Source of the DNA: Xylogone sp. PMI_703
Taxonomy: Eukaryota; Ascomycota; Leotiomycetes
Assembly (NCBI GenBank): GCA_021399445.1
Contig: JAJTUQ010000007.1
Location: forward strand, 434,001 to 498,000
DNA: 64,000 nt
Direction: 5' to 3'
The first letter of the stretch is position 1; the number at the start of each line of letters is the position of its first letter. Under the pieces are notes generated by a model. That model had not been told where the DNA came from. It worked only from the letters and a program-made list of their open reading frames with translations, and did not search any database. This document shows positions 48,250-60,500 of this stretch, in pieces. The translations under genes and the position numbers were made by a program.

Positions 48250-50030
48250 GGCTTATCACGGCGCTGTATTATATTACCATTATCCTTATTATTGTAGCAC
48301 GGCTAAGCAGGTTGCCAATTGTTGCATTGTTTACTTACTTCATAAAGAGCTAGCATCCAAAGGCATCCAGCTCACTACTTGAAGCAGCTTTTCGTCACAC
48401 AAATACATCAACCTCTGGCATTGAGTCGACATCAATCAACGTCATCCTTATCCTCGTCCTTAACCCAGAGCTGAGCTGAACTGGATTGGACTGAATCGAG
48501 TAACCCGAGGATTTGATTGCATAACTGCTGTGCCAGACATCGCGCACGCAATCCACATCTACATAGCTGGTTTATTAGCTAACCATTCATCCATAATACC
48601 TTCAATTTTTTTGCTGATATCACTATTGATCATCTTTCTCATCCTTGGTTTTGCCCCTCGAACTTGTCTCTGGTTCCCGCCGTCGCCCTGGGTGAACCAC
48701 CGGTTATCGATTTGGGCGAGATTGTACCTGTTGTGCCTGGCCCGCCAGCGTTTATCTTCCCAGCACCCAGCAGGCGGAGCAAGCCAGGGAAGAGAGAGGG
48801 TTAATTGCGTGCGCCCTTCGCCACTGAGAGATCATTTGGTCTGGAACATCGAGAAAGGTCGAGAGAGGAGAAGCACGCAAGGAGCAGGAGAACAAGCGGT
48901 ATACTTTCCGTACCTTTGTCCTTTGTCTCCCTCGGTCCTCTGCAGAGTACAAAGGTTGTTCTTCGTACGTCTTTCTTGACTCCCTGCATTTCCCCGGAGA
49001 GCACGACAGCAAGCTACCGCAGCTTGCAGCAGCAACGACATTATCACAAGACCCTACCATTAGGAGAAGAGATTGGCCGGGCTTCAAACTGCAGACGAAC
49101 AATCAATTGAGGCCATACAGACTCGATTGCCAGCACCCTTACCGCATCTTCGCGAATATCTCTCCAGATCACGACACCCAATTGCCTCATTCTCCGTGCC
49201 TTGGTGCCAGTCGGTCCATTGCAGCACGACCTGAAAGCTTCCTTATTGCCTCCTCGGCTGGCTCTCGAGTTCACTTGTTCCTCACCATCTCGCTCAGTGC
49301 GCTTCTAGCTCACTCTCGCCTCTTATCGCGATCTTGGTCTCACGTATCACATCATCGGCGGCCTCAGCTAGACGGAGCATTAGTTGATTTAGACGCCGAA
49401 ATCCTCCTTCGTATCTTTCAGCTCGAGCCATCGATTATTAAACTGGAGATTTCGCCATTGCTCACGCACCACAAACGACGCTGGCTGCCTCTTATACCTC
49501 CGCCAACCACATCGCTTCCTGCCTGCTCACTCGCACCTCACATCTTCGATTCTACACAACCTGCACAACCTCTATCCACAATTGCTCACTGGTCTCGCTC
49601 GTGCTTCATCAAATTTTAAGCTCAAGCCCAATTGACCCGAGCTCTCGTTTCTTCTTTTTACTTCCATTCTTTCTTCTTTGCTCCTTCTATTTAAACTTTC
49701 TCTACCATTCTTATCTCTCTCTCTCTCTCTCCAACCACCACCTCCCAATATCTACAACCACGGCTTCTTCAACAACGTTTCAACCAAGCTCGCACTCAAT
49801 ACCTCCAAGACCTTAAACAAAAAAGTCTATTCCAGCTCGGTTGTATCAAAATCACTCAATTGACCTGGAGTCATCTTCGAGCTGAGAAATTTTTTTTCTC
49901 TTGCGCTCTCGCTCTCTCTGACTCACCTATCTCGCCTCAAACGGCCCACAAGTCTTCAAGCTGGCTCACGCACGCCCCCCTCCAGTTGTTCGCACCACCT
50001 CATCTAACTCAACTACATCCGCCAACGGTA
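48250..50030 (+). promoter_or_regulatory. 1.78-kb ATG-free leader of the Ecl1-type gene
   Basis: Reading the plus strand by eye I find no ATG between the one at 48247 and the one at 50031, where chance would give close to 28. The right half is C/T-rich, with CT repeats at about 49.71-49.73 kb. The simplest reading is a very long 5' untranslated region cleared of upstream starts, although introns in it cannot be excluded. Open frames in this region are artefacts of stop-poor, pyrimidine-rich sequence. Confidence 0.6.
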
Positions 50031-51460
50031 ATGACACCACGACGCAAGTGACTTCGCCCACGACTGAGAAGAAGGAGCGGCACCATACTCGCCGCAAGTC
50101 CGGCAAGGAGTATGTTGTGGTGACGGAGCGCAAGGGGCTCGTGCGGCCTGCTGCCCTGACTCGCAGATCGACCGGCTCGCAGTATGTCACCAAGACCGCA
50201 ACCACCTGGAGAGAGTCAAAGGAGTCAAAGGAGTCAAATCGCCGGGAAAAGGAGCGTGAAGATCGAGGCGAGGATCGAGTCGTCCGGGATCGCGACCACA
50301 GCGAGAGCTTCCCCCAGTACTGGTATGTTCTGTCATTCCCTTGCATGTCCTAGTCCTCTAGTTTTTACCTCTTGTTACTTTTCCTTGGTTTCTCCCATTC
50401 TTTTTTGTCTTGTTAATTTGGTTACATTTCCTTGGTAATTTCTTTACCCCCCAAATTTTATTTGCTTTTTTCGGCAGTGACCTTCTTTCTTCTATCTCTT
50501 TCTTTCTTTGTTTGCTCGCGTGGAAGTCGGTGGTTCCCAATGCCGATCTGATCTGCTGTGATGTGTGGGGTGCAGCTGCTGACCGAGTTTTGTACTGTAG
50601 TATGACCTGCGAAAAGCAATTTGTCCCAGCAAACAGTACTTTCTTGTATTGTTCTGAAGAGTGAGTTCATCTTAATCTTATCGCACCTTCTTGGATTTCC
50701 TGCCCTATAGTGCCCGGCATCTGGTACTTCAGCCTTCATCGGCTTAATTATCCATATCTGTATTCTTATACATCGTATATAAATGCTAACACCCATCTCC
50801 AGTTGTCGCCTTCATGATCGCTCAACAAGATACTCTCAATCTCGCTCGAGCTCATACTCTGCAACCTCAGCAACAACCTCCACTACCCCCACCTCGCCTA
50901 CCTTCACTTCCCCATACGGTAGCACTCAATCCCTGTACGGCATTTCCTCTCCAGACGATGGCCCCGACATTCTTCCCCGCTTCTCTCCCACCCAGTCCCA
51001 GCCACGATCCTACTATCCGTCTGATCCAGACTCGTTTTCCAGGGAAGATCCAATCTCAGTAGTCCAGCCAATGGTATCTACTTCTCGCACCTCGTTATCG
51101 CGGACACTATCGCAAGGACTCCGCTCTGCCTCTGGCTCCTCAACGGCTCTCGCATCGCTTCGAGAGTTAGCTACTGCTCTTCCACGTAACTCCTCCAGGA
51201 CTGACCTGGATGCATCACCAGTATCGAGCACGAGCCCTCTGACGAAGGCCTGGAACCTCATCCCTTTTACTAGTTCCAAATACGGCAATGGTAGCTCTCG
51301 TAGTAGGGAGGATCTGCCAGGCTATGCAAAAACGTATGGAGGAATGTACGCAGGTGCACAAGGCATGGATCGGCCGTTACCGCCTCGAAGTGGGCCGAGC
51401 GGATATGGCCATCGGCCACGAAGTGTGGATCTTGTGACGCCTTTCTCCGTTGAGCTCTGA
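49961..51460 (+). CDS. Ecl1-type life-span regulatory factor, start uncertain
   Basis: Three exons: the first up to 50322, then 50601-50660 and 50803-51460. Splicing produces the family signature QYCMTCEKQF, then TFLYCSEDCRLHD: a Cys-x2-Cys plus Cys-x3-Cys zinc-binding motif seen in the Ecl1 family, whose fission yeast members extend chronological life span. The C-terminal part is Ser/Thr/Pro-rich and ends VTPFSVEL. The conserved frame in exon 1 is open from 49922 but contains no ATG at all. I place the start provisionally at the CTG of 49961 (A at -3, G at +4), giving 359 residues. Alternatives are GTG at 50048, or an ATG at 50031 if one base is missing from the sequence. Introns are 278 and 142 bp. 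The domain is confident, the start is not. Confidence 0.72.
50031..50051 (+). promoter_or_regulatory. short out-of-frame ORF (MTPRRK) overlapping the coding start
   Basis: The first ATG after the ATG-free leader opens six codons and a TGA, in a frame different from the conserved protein. A one-base change before 50048 would fuse it to the main frame. It may be an upstream ORF, or the real start affected by a missing base. Confidence 0.5.
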
Positions 51461-52410
51461 GCTATCGCAATGATGCTTTTCGGCTTCAGCTGCTGCCGGG
51501 CCTGAGAGAGGAGCTGTGCACGCAGTGCCACTATGAACATTGTTTAAAAGTTTGGGAATCATATGTCCCTCAGTTGATTATCATTGCGAAAAGGCGTTTA
51601 GCGAAATAAAAGTTACGTTTTGATGGGGTTGCATGGGTGAAATATTCACGATTATCTCTCTCGGATGAGGATGACTTGAATGAACACGATCAATAGGAAA
51701 CTCGTTTTATCAGATTCCAGATTTGGATACTCATGATCTTACTTCTAACCTTGAATTTCTTCTGAAGTTTTACGGCGTTTTGGTGGGAGACGAACATTCA
51801 ACACAATCATAACAGGAAACATAGATGACAGACAGCAATTATCAAACATATACGGAAATAACTTTACTCATTCATCGGCGCGGCATTTTGGCATGGACTT
51901 CATGGGTTTGGGGCATTCTCGGTTTCTACTTTTCATATTTTCACATCTTTTCTTTTAATCCATTTATGTTCTTCGTGATACATTGGGATGATGCATTAAG
52001 GAAATCACAACTCACATATGAAGCATATTTCAATCCATCCTCCAAATCATGTCTGCATTATTAAGGGATAGGGAACTCGCTTGAAATGGATCTGTTTCTA
52101 TATAGCATGGCTTAATATATGAGCTATATATACACACATATAATGTTTACATGTTCAGTCTGTGGGTTGTAGATGTAGATATAATATATAAGATAATTTC
52201 ACCTCTGTGAAATATGCGTTCTCCCTGTGATTCGTGGGTTTGTAACATTCTAAGACTGATATTTCATGTCAAAAAACACTAAAATACCTTGCAACTGCTC
52301 TAAAAGTCCCTAAGCGAACGCTCGACGCATTCAAAAGTTAACGAATCGAACTAAAAAGCAAGCCTAGAACAATATATTCATATTACAATCAATTTGGATA
52401 AAAAATGTCC
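51461..52410. other. intergenic, AT-rich
   Basis: Holds the 3' end of the Ecl1-type mRNA, then AT-rich sequence up to the tRNA. The 79-codon frame at 51825-52064 (with a Phe/Tyr-rich hydrophobic stretch) is unsupported. Confidence 0.5.
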
Positions 52411-52417
52411 AAAAAAA
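52411..52417 (-). terminator. RNA polymerase III terminator of tRNA-Tyr
   Basis: A run of seven T residues on the minus strand, eight bases downstream of the tRNA 3' end. Another five-T run follows. This is the standard Pol III stop signal. Confidence 0.85.
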
Positions 52418-52425
52418 TACAGTTG

Positions 52426-52521
52426 TCCCTCGGACCGGATTCGAACCGGTGACATCCAGATTAATCTGAAATGTTTGACCAATTACAGTCTGACGTCATA
52501 AACCAACTAGACGACCAAGGG
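52426..52521 (-). tRNA. tRNA-Tyr(GUA) with a 21-nt intron
   Basis: The acceptor stem CCCTTGG pairs with CCGAGGG, giving the C1-G72 pair and A73 discriminator expected for eukaryotic tRNA-Tyr. The anticodon stem TCAGA pairs with TCTGG around the loop CTGTAA, anticodon GTA. A 21-base intron sits after position 37, the canonical place, leaving A38. The T arm ACCGG/TTCGAAT/CCGGT is perfect. Mature length is 75 bases. The D stem is short (three good pairs). Pol III promoters are internal. Confidence 0.93.
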
Positions 52522-52866
52522 ATATTCCAACTGAGACATTGAGTCGAAATTGTGTTCGCTTGCGGCTTATTGATATTCTTACGGCTAGAAGCATTTGCGC
52601 ACACCTGACATTGCCTTTAGGGAGATCGTTAACCACATCTTCATGACATTGAAAAAGCTGAGAAGTATACTTTTGTATGAGTTTCTTTTTTCCCAAACAT
52701 ATTTGGGTTTTAGTAATCTGGGATTTTGGGACGAAAAGGTTTCTAGTATTTGTATAACATGTGTCCATGAATCGGATCACTCAAAACCTTCAATATACAA
52801 ACCCAAGAGAAGAACTCTCATGCCAGTCGTTACAAAATACCATAGGTTTTACAGAATTTCTTTCTT
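52522..52866. other. short intergenic region
   Basis: Between the tRNA and the stop of the DUF3431 gene. No gene seen. It includes the 5' flank of the tRNA and the 3' untranslated region of the neighbour. Confidence 0.55.
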
Positions 52867-55141
52867 TCATCTCAGCCCAGCGTCCAAACACTGACACCCA
52901 TCCAACTTCCCTCCATTTCTCCACCCAATCAAGAGGCTAGGACACAACGCCGCGACCCGTTCACCAGAGCACTGCATGAGCAGACTCCAGATCCTCTCAA
53001 CCGTGTATCCGAAAAACGGAGTATCAGGTCTATCCCAATTATCCCCTACGATATTCCCATCATGGCTCCATCCTTCAGTAGATACGAGAGCCTCAAGAAG
53101 ATCCTCGTAGATTTCCCTCGGGATTCCTCGGATCCGTCTCGCGGAAGCGATGAACTGCCCCTTGTATGAAAGCAGGACTTGCTGGCCTGAGCAGGTGGTG
53201 TTGTGTAACTGGTAGTAGAGAGAAGGGATGGTCTTGAAGCTATCTATCCAGCCCCAGCGGTCTGCGCAGGTATCGCAGTCGCATGTTACGCCTGCAAAGC
53301 CTAAGCTCAACATGCCAGTACTTGGAACAAGGAAGTCCTCTATTCTCGCTACGAGGTCAGGAATATCATGCGGATTGGCCTGGATAAATAAGGTCTGATG
53401 CGCCAGCTCGTCCCAGTTGTGGACGATATGATGGAGGTAAGTTGCGCCTTCACGGCCGAGGTTGTCTAGTTTATACACGGCGTCGACCTTGAGTATTGAT
53501 TTAAGTATATCCGGGCTTGCATCAGGAGACTTGGTATAGACAATGACTCCTGGGTCCAGGCTCTTGATCGGGGCGATGGATTTGATTGTTTTGAGCGCGT
53601 GGATTACTGAAGTAGGATCTTCTTGGTACATACTGACGACGATATCGAAGCGTCTGGGAGGAGATGTGTATGTGCTGTCGAGATGTGCGGGAATACCTGA
53701 GTGTATGGGGTTGAGTATGTGTCCTACAGTCGTTGATAGGAACCATGTTGATGTTATGATGAGTGGTGCTAAGACTATGACTATAATGGCTCTCGATTTT
53801 TGCTTCTTGCGTATGGTTTCTAGACATAGGTTCTGTTCTTCTTCTTCTGATCGTGGAAATTCTTCTCTCCACCATGGGAGAGAAACTGTAGGAGCAGATA
53901 ACTCTTTGGCTTGCGCGTAGACGAGCAACAGCATAACTGACACAGCAAAGGAAGCGATCTGGGTAAACGACATGAAAATTGTTGGACTTGTGATGAGAGA
54001 CAGCGTAATGATACATAGTGATGAAGCTGTAGATATGATTAGTTCATTAGCAGATACTGCTCGAAGCCATGGTAGATCGTAGTCTTCTTTGAGAGATATG
54101 GGGGAGAATTGTATCAAGGATGCACCTGAGAAAATCGACCCGGTGAATAGCAAAGCGCTAGGAAATAGTAGTGAGTATTGAGTGCGAGATAGATGTTTTG
54201 ACAAAGAAAGATGTTCGATTGAGCAGCTTAAGATCCCGCTGATGATAGTGCCGAGGATCAAGGTCGTTGCGGTGAAAGAGTGGAGCAAGTTTTGTCGTCC
54301 TTGATCAGCAATCCCACAGCTCGAAGTCTCTAGTATGTTTGATAAGAGAGCTCTAGAGACTCCAAAGAGTGCGATGCTACCCAGACCAAAGATGAGACCT
54401 AGGAGTGTGAGACGGTACTCGTTGTAGAGGATACCCATCAATGCGACGGTAGCTGCGTATATTTCCCAGGGAAACCGCCTTGAAAATGATCTAGTGAAAA
54501 AGATGTGTAACGAATATAGGATTGATGCTTCGACTGTATATGCTAAGGGCTGGTGGAAGTTCGAGGTTAGAGCTGCACAGTATGAGATAATCTGGCGGTG
54601 GTGCTATGCTCACAAATAGTGTCATTAAGGCAGGCAAACTATCTAAATGGAGAATTGCCTGTATAAATAATGGTACTGCTACTGCAGTTACAGCTGCCAC
54701 AGGAGCTGTATAGAGCCAGGATTTTATGTTGCCGAATGTAGGATATATAGGGGTAGGTATAGTACGGTTGTTCGTGAGTTTGCGATCGGACTCTAGGTAT
54801 ATGGTGGGGATGCTAAGTGATATTATATATGCTAGTAGTGCTGGAACGAAAAAGAGGAAGCTGATGGTGAAAGCTATCAATTGATAAGAAAATATTCTGC
54901 GTTGTAAGAAGGCATTATGTTGGCATACGGTAGTCTAGCATGTCTATTAGTACCAGTTCCACAAGCGTGTGCCAATTGACCTACGGAATGAATAAGTAAC
55001 CATGAGTGTTTTACTCAGGTATAGAGTGCCTGCTGAGCAGAATATCCATATTCTAGAAAGACCACGTGAATTAGTGAAAGCTGTAGGATTTTGTAGTATA
55101 GTGTAGAAAAGAGGGGAGACATACGCTGCTCTGATAGACAT
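52867..55141 (-). CDS. multi-pass membrane protein with C-terminal DUF3431
   Basis: Four exons (55125-55141, 54985-55052, 54579-54873, 52867-54490) give 667 residues; the 3' exon is certain, the upstream ones inferred from splice signals. The N-terminal 370 residues or so contain about ten hydrophobic helices with the layout of a drug/metabolite or nucleotide-sugar transporter (FPWEIYAATVALMGILYNEY, then LGLIFGLGSIALFGVSRALL). A further hydrophobic helix (AIIVIVLAPLIITSTWFLST) precedes the DUF3431 domain. DUF3431 is marked by FDIVVSMYQEDP, NLGREGATYLHHIVHNWDEL, FIQANPHD and the Cys-rich CDCDTCADRWGW. It resembles glycosyltransferase-like domains, but its function is not established. The fusion suggests a membrane-anchored enzyme coupled to a transporter-like part. 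The third intron uses a weak GTGCAG donor and is the least sure junction. Confidence 0.78.
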
Positions 55142-57596
55142 TGTACAAGCCCGATATTAACTAGTATTATTCTGTAAATTTGATAAAACAGTAGAGAAGA
55201 ACGATAGTTAGAACATCAGGATATCATATAGCTGTTTAGACATGCCCATTAATACAATATAATTCTCATGAAAAGCACACATCGTCATCAATTAAGTCAG
55301 GAGAGCAAAGACAAGACTGCATCTACCGGTAGGATCCTTCCGTGTTGAGTTGCCATAGGCACCAGTTTTGGTACCATGGATACTAACCCCCTTTAGTGAG
55401 TCAACGGAGGAGGACCGGGGACCTTGAAAACTGGAAAGTGCAAGATCATCAGATATTACGAAATTGATGATATTCTAGAAATCGGTGTAGCAAGTATCTA
55501 CCAGTAATAAGCCTTGAGGGACTCATTATGGTTAAAATATGATCTACGATCACTTGTTGATAAATCTAGCTAGTATAGGTACTGACTATCACTACCGAGG
55601 GCTCACCATTTTGCATAATTATTCAATTTTATCTGGCCTAGATTCAAAATTTTGCATCATTGTTACTTTGATAGATATAGTATGCCGCATTGATTGCAGA
55701 CAGAGCAGCAACGTTACCATGACTGAGGGTATTACGGGTTGATCTGATAGACATGTTGAAGGATGGTTAGGCTCGGTCTAACCGCTCGAGCCATAGCAGT
55801 CAAGACAGGGATGAAATCCTACGGGCCAACCCTGAGGAAGGTTAAATGGTAAAAGGGAAATGGGATGTAACTTCAACGCACCTTGTGATCCGCCATTTTA
55901 GTAGCTCTATGGAAAATGTAATGCACCATAGATCCTTTGAGTATTAGTAAGATTGTAGTTAATATTCATATTGCAATTATTGGTGAATATGTGTTGGTAC
56001 TGACACGTGTGGCAGGAGTTTTCAAGGGACCAACTGGGGGTTACTAAAACTTAGTGTAACACAGAGAGACATGAGATTGGTGCACTCCGGAGCATAAGGT
56101 GTTAATTATTCCGGGTCGTCCTAATGAGGTAGATGCTTGATAGTTGTACCACAGCCAATATCATGTCGTAACTAAGCTCCTCAGGATCTGTTTCTATTCC
56201 TATCTAATGTTTCTGTGGATATTGTATGGAGATTACTACTTCAAGCTTACTTTCTGTGTATGCGAATTTGGAGATGAACTGGACTGTAATAGCTATAACA
56301 CACTCGACGGTTACTGTAATACCGGTGCTGAGAAGATAGCCACCCTACTCCATCTGTGTGATCCGGCCATAAGATGCACCAAAGATAAAGCCACTAGAGG
56401 GCCATGGAATATTGATGAGATTTCCTAAAACTTCCCAATTTACCACAAACAGATGGTTGCATATAGTTTCTAACTAATGACCTTACTTGAACTCTCTTAG
56501 AAGGACACATCGCCTCTATGGGAAAATGAATTTGAGGACAGCAAAGAAGTATATATACCTTAGAATATATGTCATAAGGGAGGGTGGCTGTCTTGCAGAA
56601 TATTTTGTTTTGAAGTTTAGCATGACCAAGGGATCCTTGATCATGCAAGCCACATCCTGTGCCATGGCAGGGGCTGTAGCCGTAGTCCGGAATTGTCTCC
56701 GCAATTGGGATATTGGCTACTGTTTCCTAGGTGCTGACTCGTTCCATGATATGAAGTTTGTAAATAATTGACACTTCTGTTACAGTTAAGCCCAATGCAT
56801 GATTTCGCACTAGAAATACGGGCTATCGCGGCGACTGGCCTAGAAAGTAACAACGAGTCAGGTGAGTAAGGATAAGTTTGGAGAAATGAGACCTTTTAAA
56901 TTAGGGTTTAGGCTCCATTATTGTCCTTAGCTGAGAACTTGATGACACCGAGCTGACAAAGAGTGGCGTTGGACCCTCAAATAGAAAGAATTTAATGGAG
57001 TAGTTGATTCCCAAGCCACAAGAGTCCAATGAGAGAAATTGCAAACATGTTGGGGTTGCTCATAGCCATTCAAATTCGGGTGCCTAAATTGTGGGTAACG
57101 CGACTGTTCTGGTTCATCAGGTACAAGCAAACCAACCACCTGGCATTTTAGAAGATCAACACCACGTGTTTACTCCTGAATTTATCTATGGTACATGTAT
57201 GTGATAATCCTTGCGGTTGCGTGATGGCGCTTGCCATTCAATATGATACACAACTAAGGTGTCGTGAAGAGAAAAGGGATTCAATGCCTTCTGTCCGTCT
57301 ATCTGTCCGTACCTAGGTTCTGTATGCGCAGAACACATCGTTATAAGCTTTGGTGCATTATTAGCCATTCCTTTCATTATTTCTCAACTAAAATTTTGCA
57401 ATAGAGTGGATTCATACTAAGGTTTACAAACTTAGTAAAAACCGGGCTTTAGCAAGATTCGATAATGATCTTTGATTTAGTTCTAGATTGATGTAGATGT
57501 CAAGTTTATCTTGCTATACCTTCCAATTGAACTGAGAAATATGTAATTCCGAATTGCTATGAAGCAACATCTCTACCCAACCTCACAAATATGGGC
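55142..57596. other. AT-rich intergenic region
   Basis: About 2.5 kb with no supported gene. Two weak frames lie on the plus strand: 56144-56428, with a Cys-rich middle (FCVCEFGDELDC, GYCNTG), and 56487-56771. Neither has a clear signal peptide or splice partner. Confidence 0.45.
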
Positions 57597-60500
57597 TTAT
57601 ACTTCTTCATTTCCAAAATCAACCTTTTCTATAAATTCAAACCCATCCTTAATAATAGCAACTTCTTCATCTTTTGCAATGATAATACCATTACTAGTTA
57701 GTGCGTATACTAGCTTTCTGTCTGAAGAAAACCAATCATATGGTATGAAAAAGTGCCTTAAGTAGAATCGCTGACCTTTTGTAAGGTTTGATAGATCCGC
57801 AGAACAAATCCAAGAGTCAGTATCGAGAAATACTAACTTGGAGGTGCTCCTGAACCCAATGACGTGAGAGACTCTCTTAGCAAAGATGCTAAACTCCTGT
57901 GGAAATAGTTCCGGTAGTAACGTGGCAGCGTTAACTTCTGTCTCATTTGCCGGCCCTGAAAGAGGATGCGCTATCATATCGGGCGGCTCTGAAGTTTTGC
58001 TGGGGTTTGGGTGACCATCCTCCAAGTTGAAAGAAGTTGCGTCAAAGAGATGTAGTCCACGAGTTGCCGGCCCTTTATATTGCTGACATAATTCCAATAT
58101 AGCCAAATGCATCTGATCCAGTAAGTTGAAGTGGATACTCTTCAACTGCATATCTGCGGAAGGAATGACAAGCTGGGCCTCGAAGATTTGCGAGAGGTCC
58201 CCCCAAGCATAGATTTTAACAGTTCCGTTACTAAAGCAAAGGGCGTGATTGGGAGATTGCTGATGCTGAGCCCATATCCTTATTCCTGGGGTCTCAGAAT
58301 AACTACTGTTCGCCTCTTGCTGATCATTGACACTCCAAAGGTGGTCGGACCCACGGGTAGATATGATGAATTTCTCTAACCCTTCGTTACAGAGTATCTG
58401 AGTAACAGGGTACTGACCATTCTGTTGGCTCTGAAAGAGCAATTTACCTTTAATCTGTCCTTGTTCAGAATTCAAAGAGTAGACGTATATCCGATTATTC
58501 ATGTCGATACTGATAATGATATGCTTTTGTGAACAATGGGCTAGGAAACGGACCGCGAATGGATGGGAATAAAGACTCCCTCTATTTCTACCAGTTTTCA
58601 AATCATATAGGGCTACCGAGCCGTCTTCTTTGCCACAAAATATACTCCCTCCTTCACTATATAAAACCATAACATTGATCTTTGATCCGTTATATTTAGA
58701 AATCGCTTCATAAACAGGAGCTGACATTTCCTCGCTATTGTCATCGCCCAGAAGAATTTGAAGGGGGACTCCAGGTTCCCAAATATTACATTGAGTTCCT
58801 CGCACGTCGGCAAGATGCAGACCATCGTTGCTGAAGGCCAACCCTCTGAGAGACATGTTGAAGCAACTGACCCTGTATATTAATTTAAGAGTATCGAATT
58901 TGTAAATCGCAATAACACCGGATCCACCATTTCCTGCAAGCAATCGTCCATCTGGGCTAGCCGCTAGGACGTAACAACTGGCACGAATTTTTGTCAATTC
59001 CTGATCGTTGAATGGGTTCAGAAGGACAAGTTCTCCATCAAGGTAGGATATCGCAAGAAGCTCAATGGCTGGGTTGGGATTGAAAAGTAGAGTAGCTATA
59101 GGATGGGTACTGGTGTTTCCATTGGGTAGCTTCTTCCCGCAAGTACCGTAGTACGCATCTTCCTCGAGATCCCAGAGAACTACAGGTTTCCAAGTATAGG
59201 TGACGGCCATCATTCTATGACTTAGTGAAATTGAGATAGCCGTGGCTTGACGTTCCTTCTTAGCAACCTCTTCGCCAGAGCTTTTCCACGGTTTGTCCGG
59301 CAGTCTGATCCCATTATTACCCAGGTCCCATGATGCTAGGTAGTTGCGATTGCATGCGATAATGAGGCGGTTAGTGTCAAAAAGTGAGCTCATTGGTTCC
59401 TTGGGGGTTTCGAATACGTATAACGTTTGTCCTTCACAAGTATCCCAAATTCGAATTGTTTTTTGGCCACAAGATGCGAGCAAGTTTGTCCCATTCTGAA
59501 AACATAGTAGTTTTACTAGCTCCCCATGATCTAAGTCTATATATTTTTGGTATGATCTTGCATGGTACAGCTCAACCATACCTGTATTTAACCCCACCGC
59601 AAAGAATTTCTCTCCATAACAAATGGCAGATGGCGGGTGTTGACGAAAATCGATGCATGATACTCTGTCTTCCCATTGACTGGTTGTGATGCCTAACAGA
59701 GATAGCTTGCGACCACGACTAGTTGATTTATACGCAGCAGTATCGGTTGGGCAAAATGGTAGGATTAAGGAGTATATTGCCGATGGCGATGTCATGAGGG
59801 CGGGAGTAAACTTCGTAACTATATGGTTGAGATCCAAAGCCCAATCTCTGATCGTCTGTATCTCATTGTTAATCGATGACTTATCCGCCAAACAAGTCTC
59901 CGCGTATTTATATAAATCTTTTGCCGCATGTAGCAATGGCGCAATAGTCTTCGTTTCAGCAATTACTTCTATCCATGTCAAAATATTTGAGTTCAAGAAC
60001 ATATTTATAAGGGAAAGAAGTTCGCTAGAGAGGGGATCAGCCTGGCGGATATGATATGAGAATGCCTCACAAGCGTATGATGCAAATTTTGACCGTTGGC
60101 TTATCGAATTGGCCTTAATAACGCTGCGCCTACTTGTCCTAGGTGGCTTCATTTGTTCACTGATAAGATATGTGAGGCATGCCTTTGCGAGGCGGGTATG
60201 CGCTTTGGTCACTGATATTGAGAACTCCGACTCTGTCTCGTTACTTAGGAGGAACTCCCTAGCCGTCTCATGTATCATCTGCAATCTTCCGGACCTGTCA
60301 ATTATCACCAACTGACCGCAGAGTATCTGAATGCTTTCCCCTAGTCGGAAGAAAGTATTCTTCGTATCTGCAAGTAGAGCTTCTCTTAATTCATATATAG
60401 TGATTGGCCTCATCGCACATGTAACCCAGATTAATATAGCTTTGGTGAGATCCTTTCCGTATGTAGCTTTTGACATTAGGTCTAATGTTCTTCTGTAGAA

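Noticed and set aside
49107..49619. 170-codon frame in the Ecl1-type leader
   Set aside because: It has no ATG start and lies in stop-poor, C/T-rich leader sequence with no recognisable motif.
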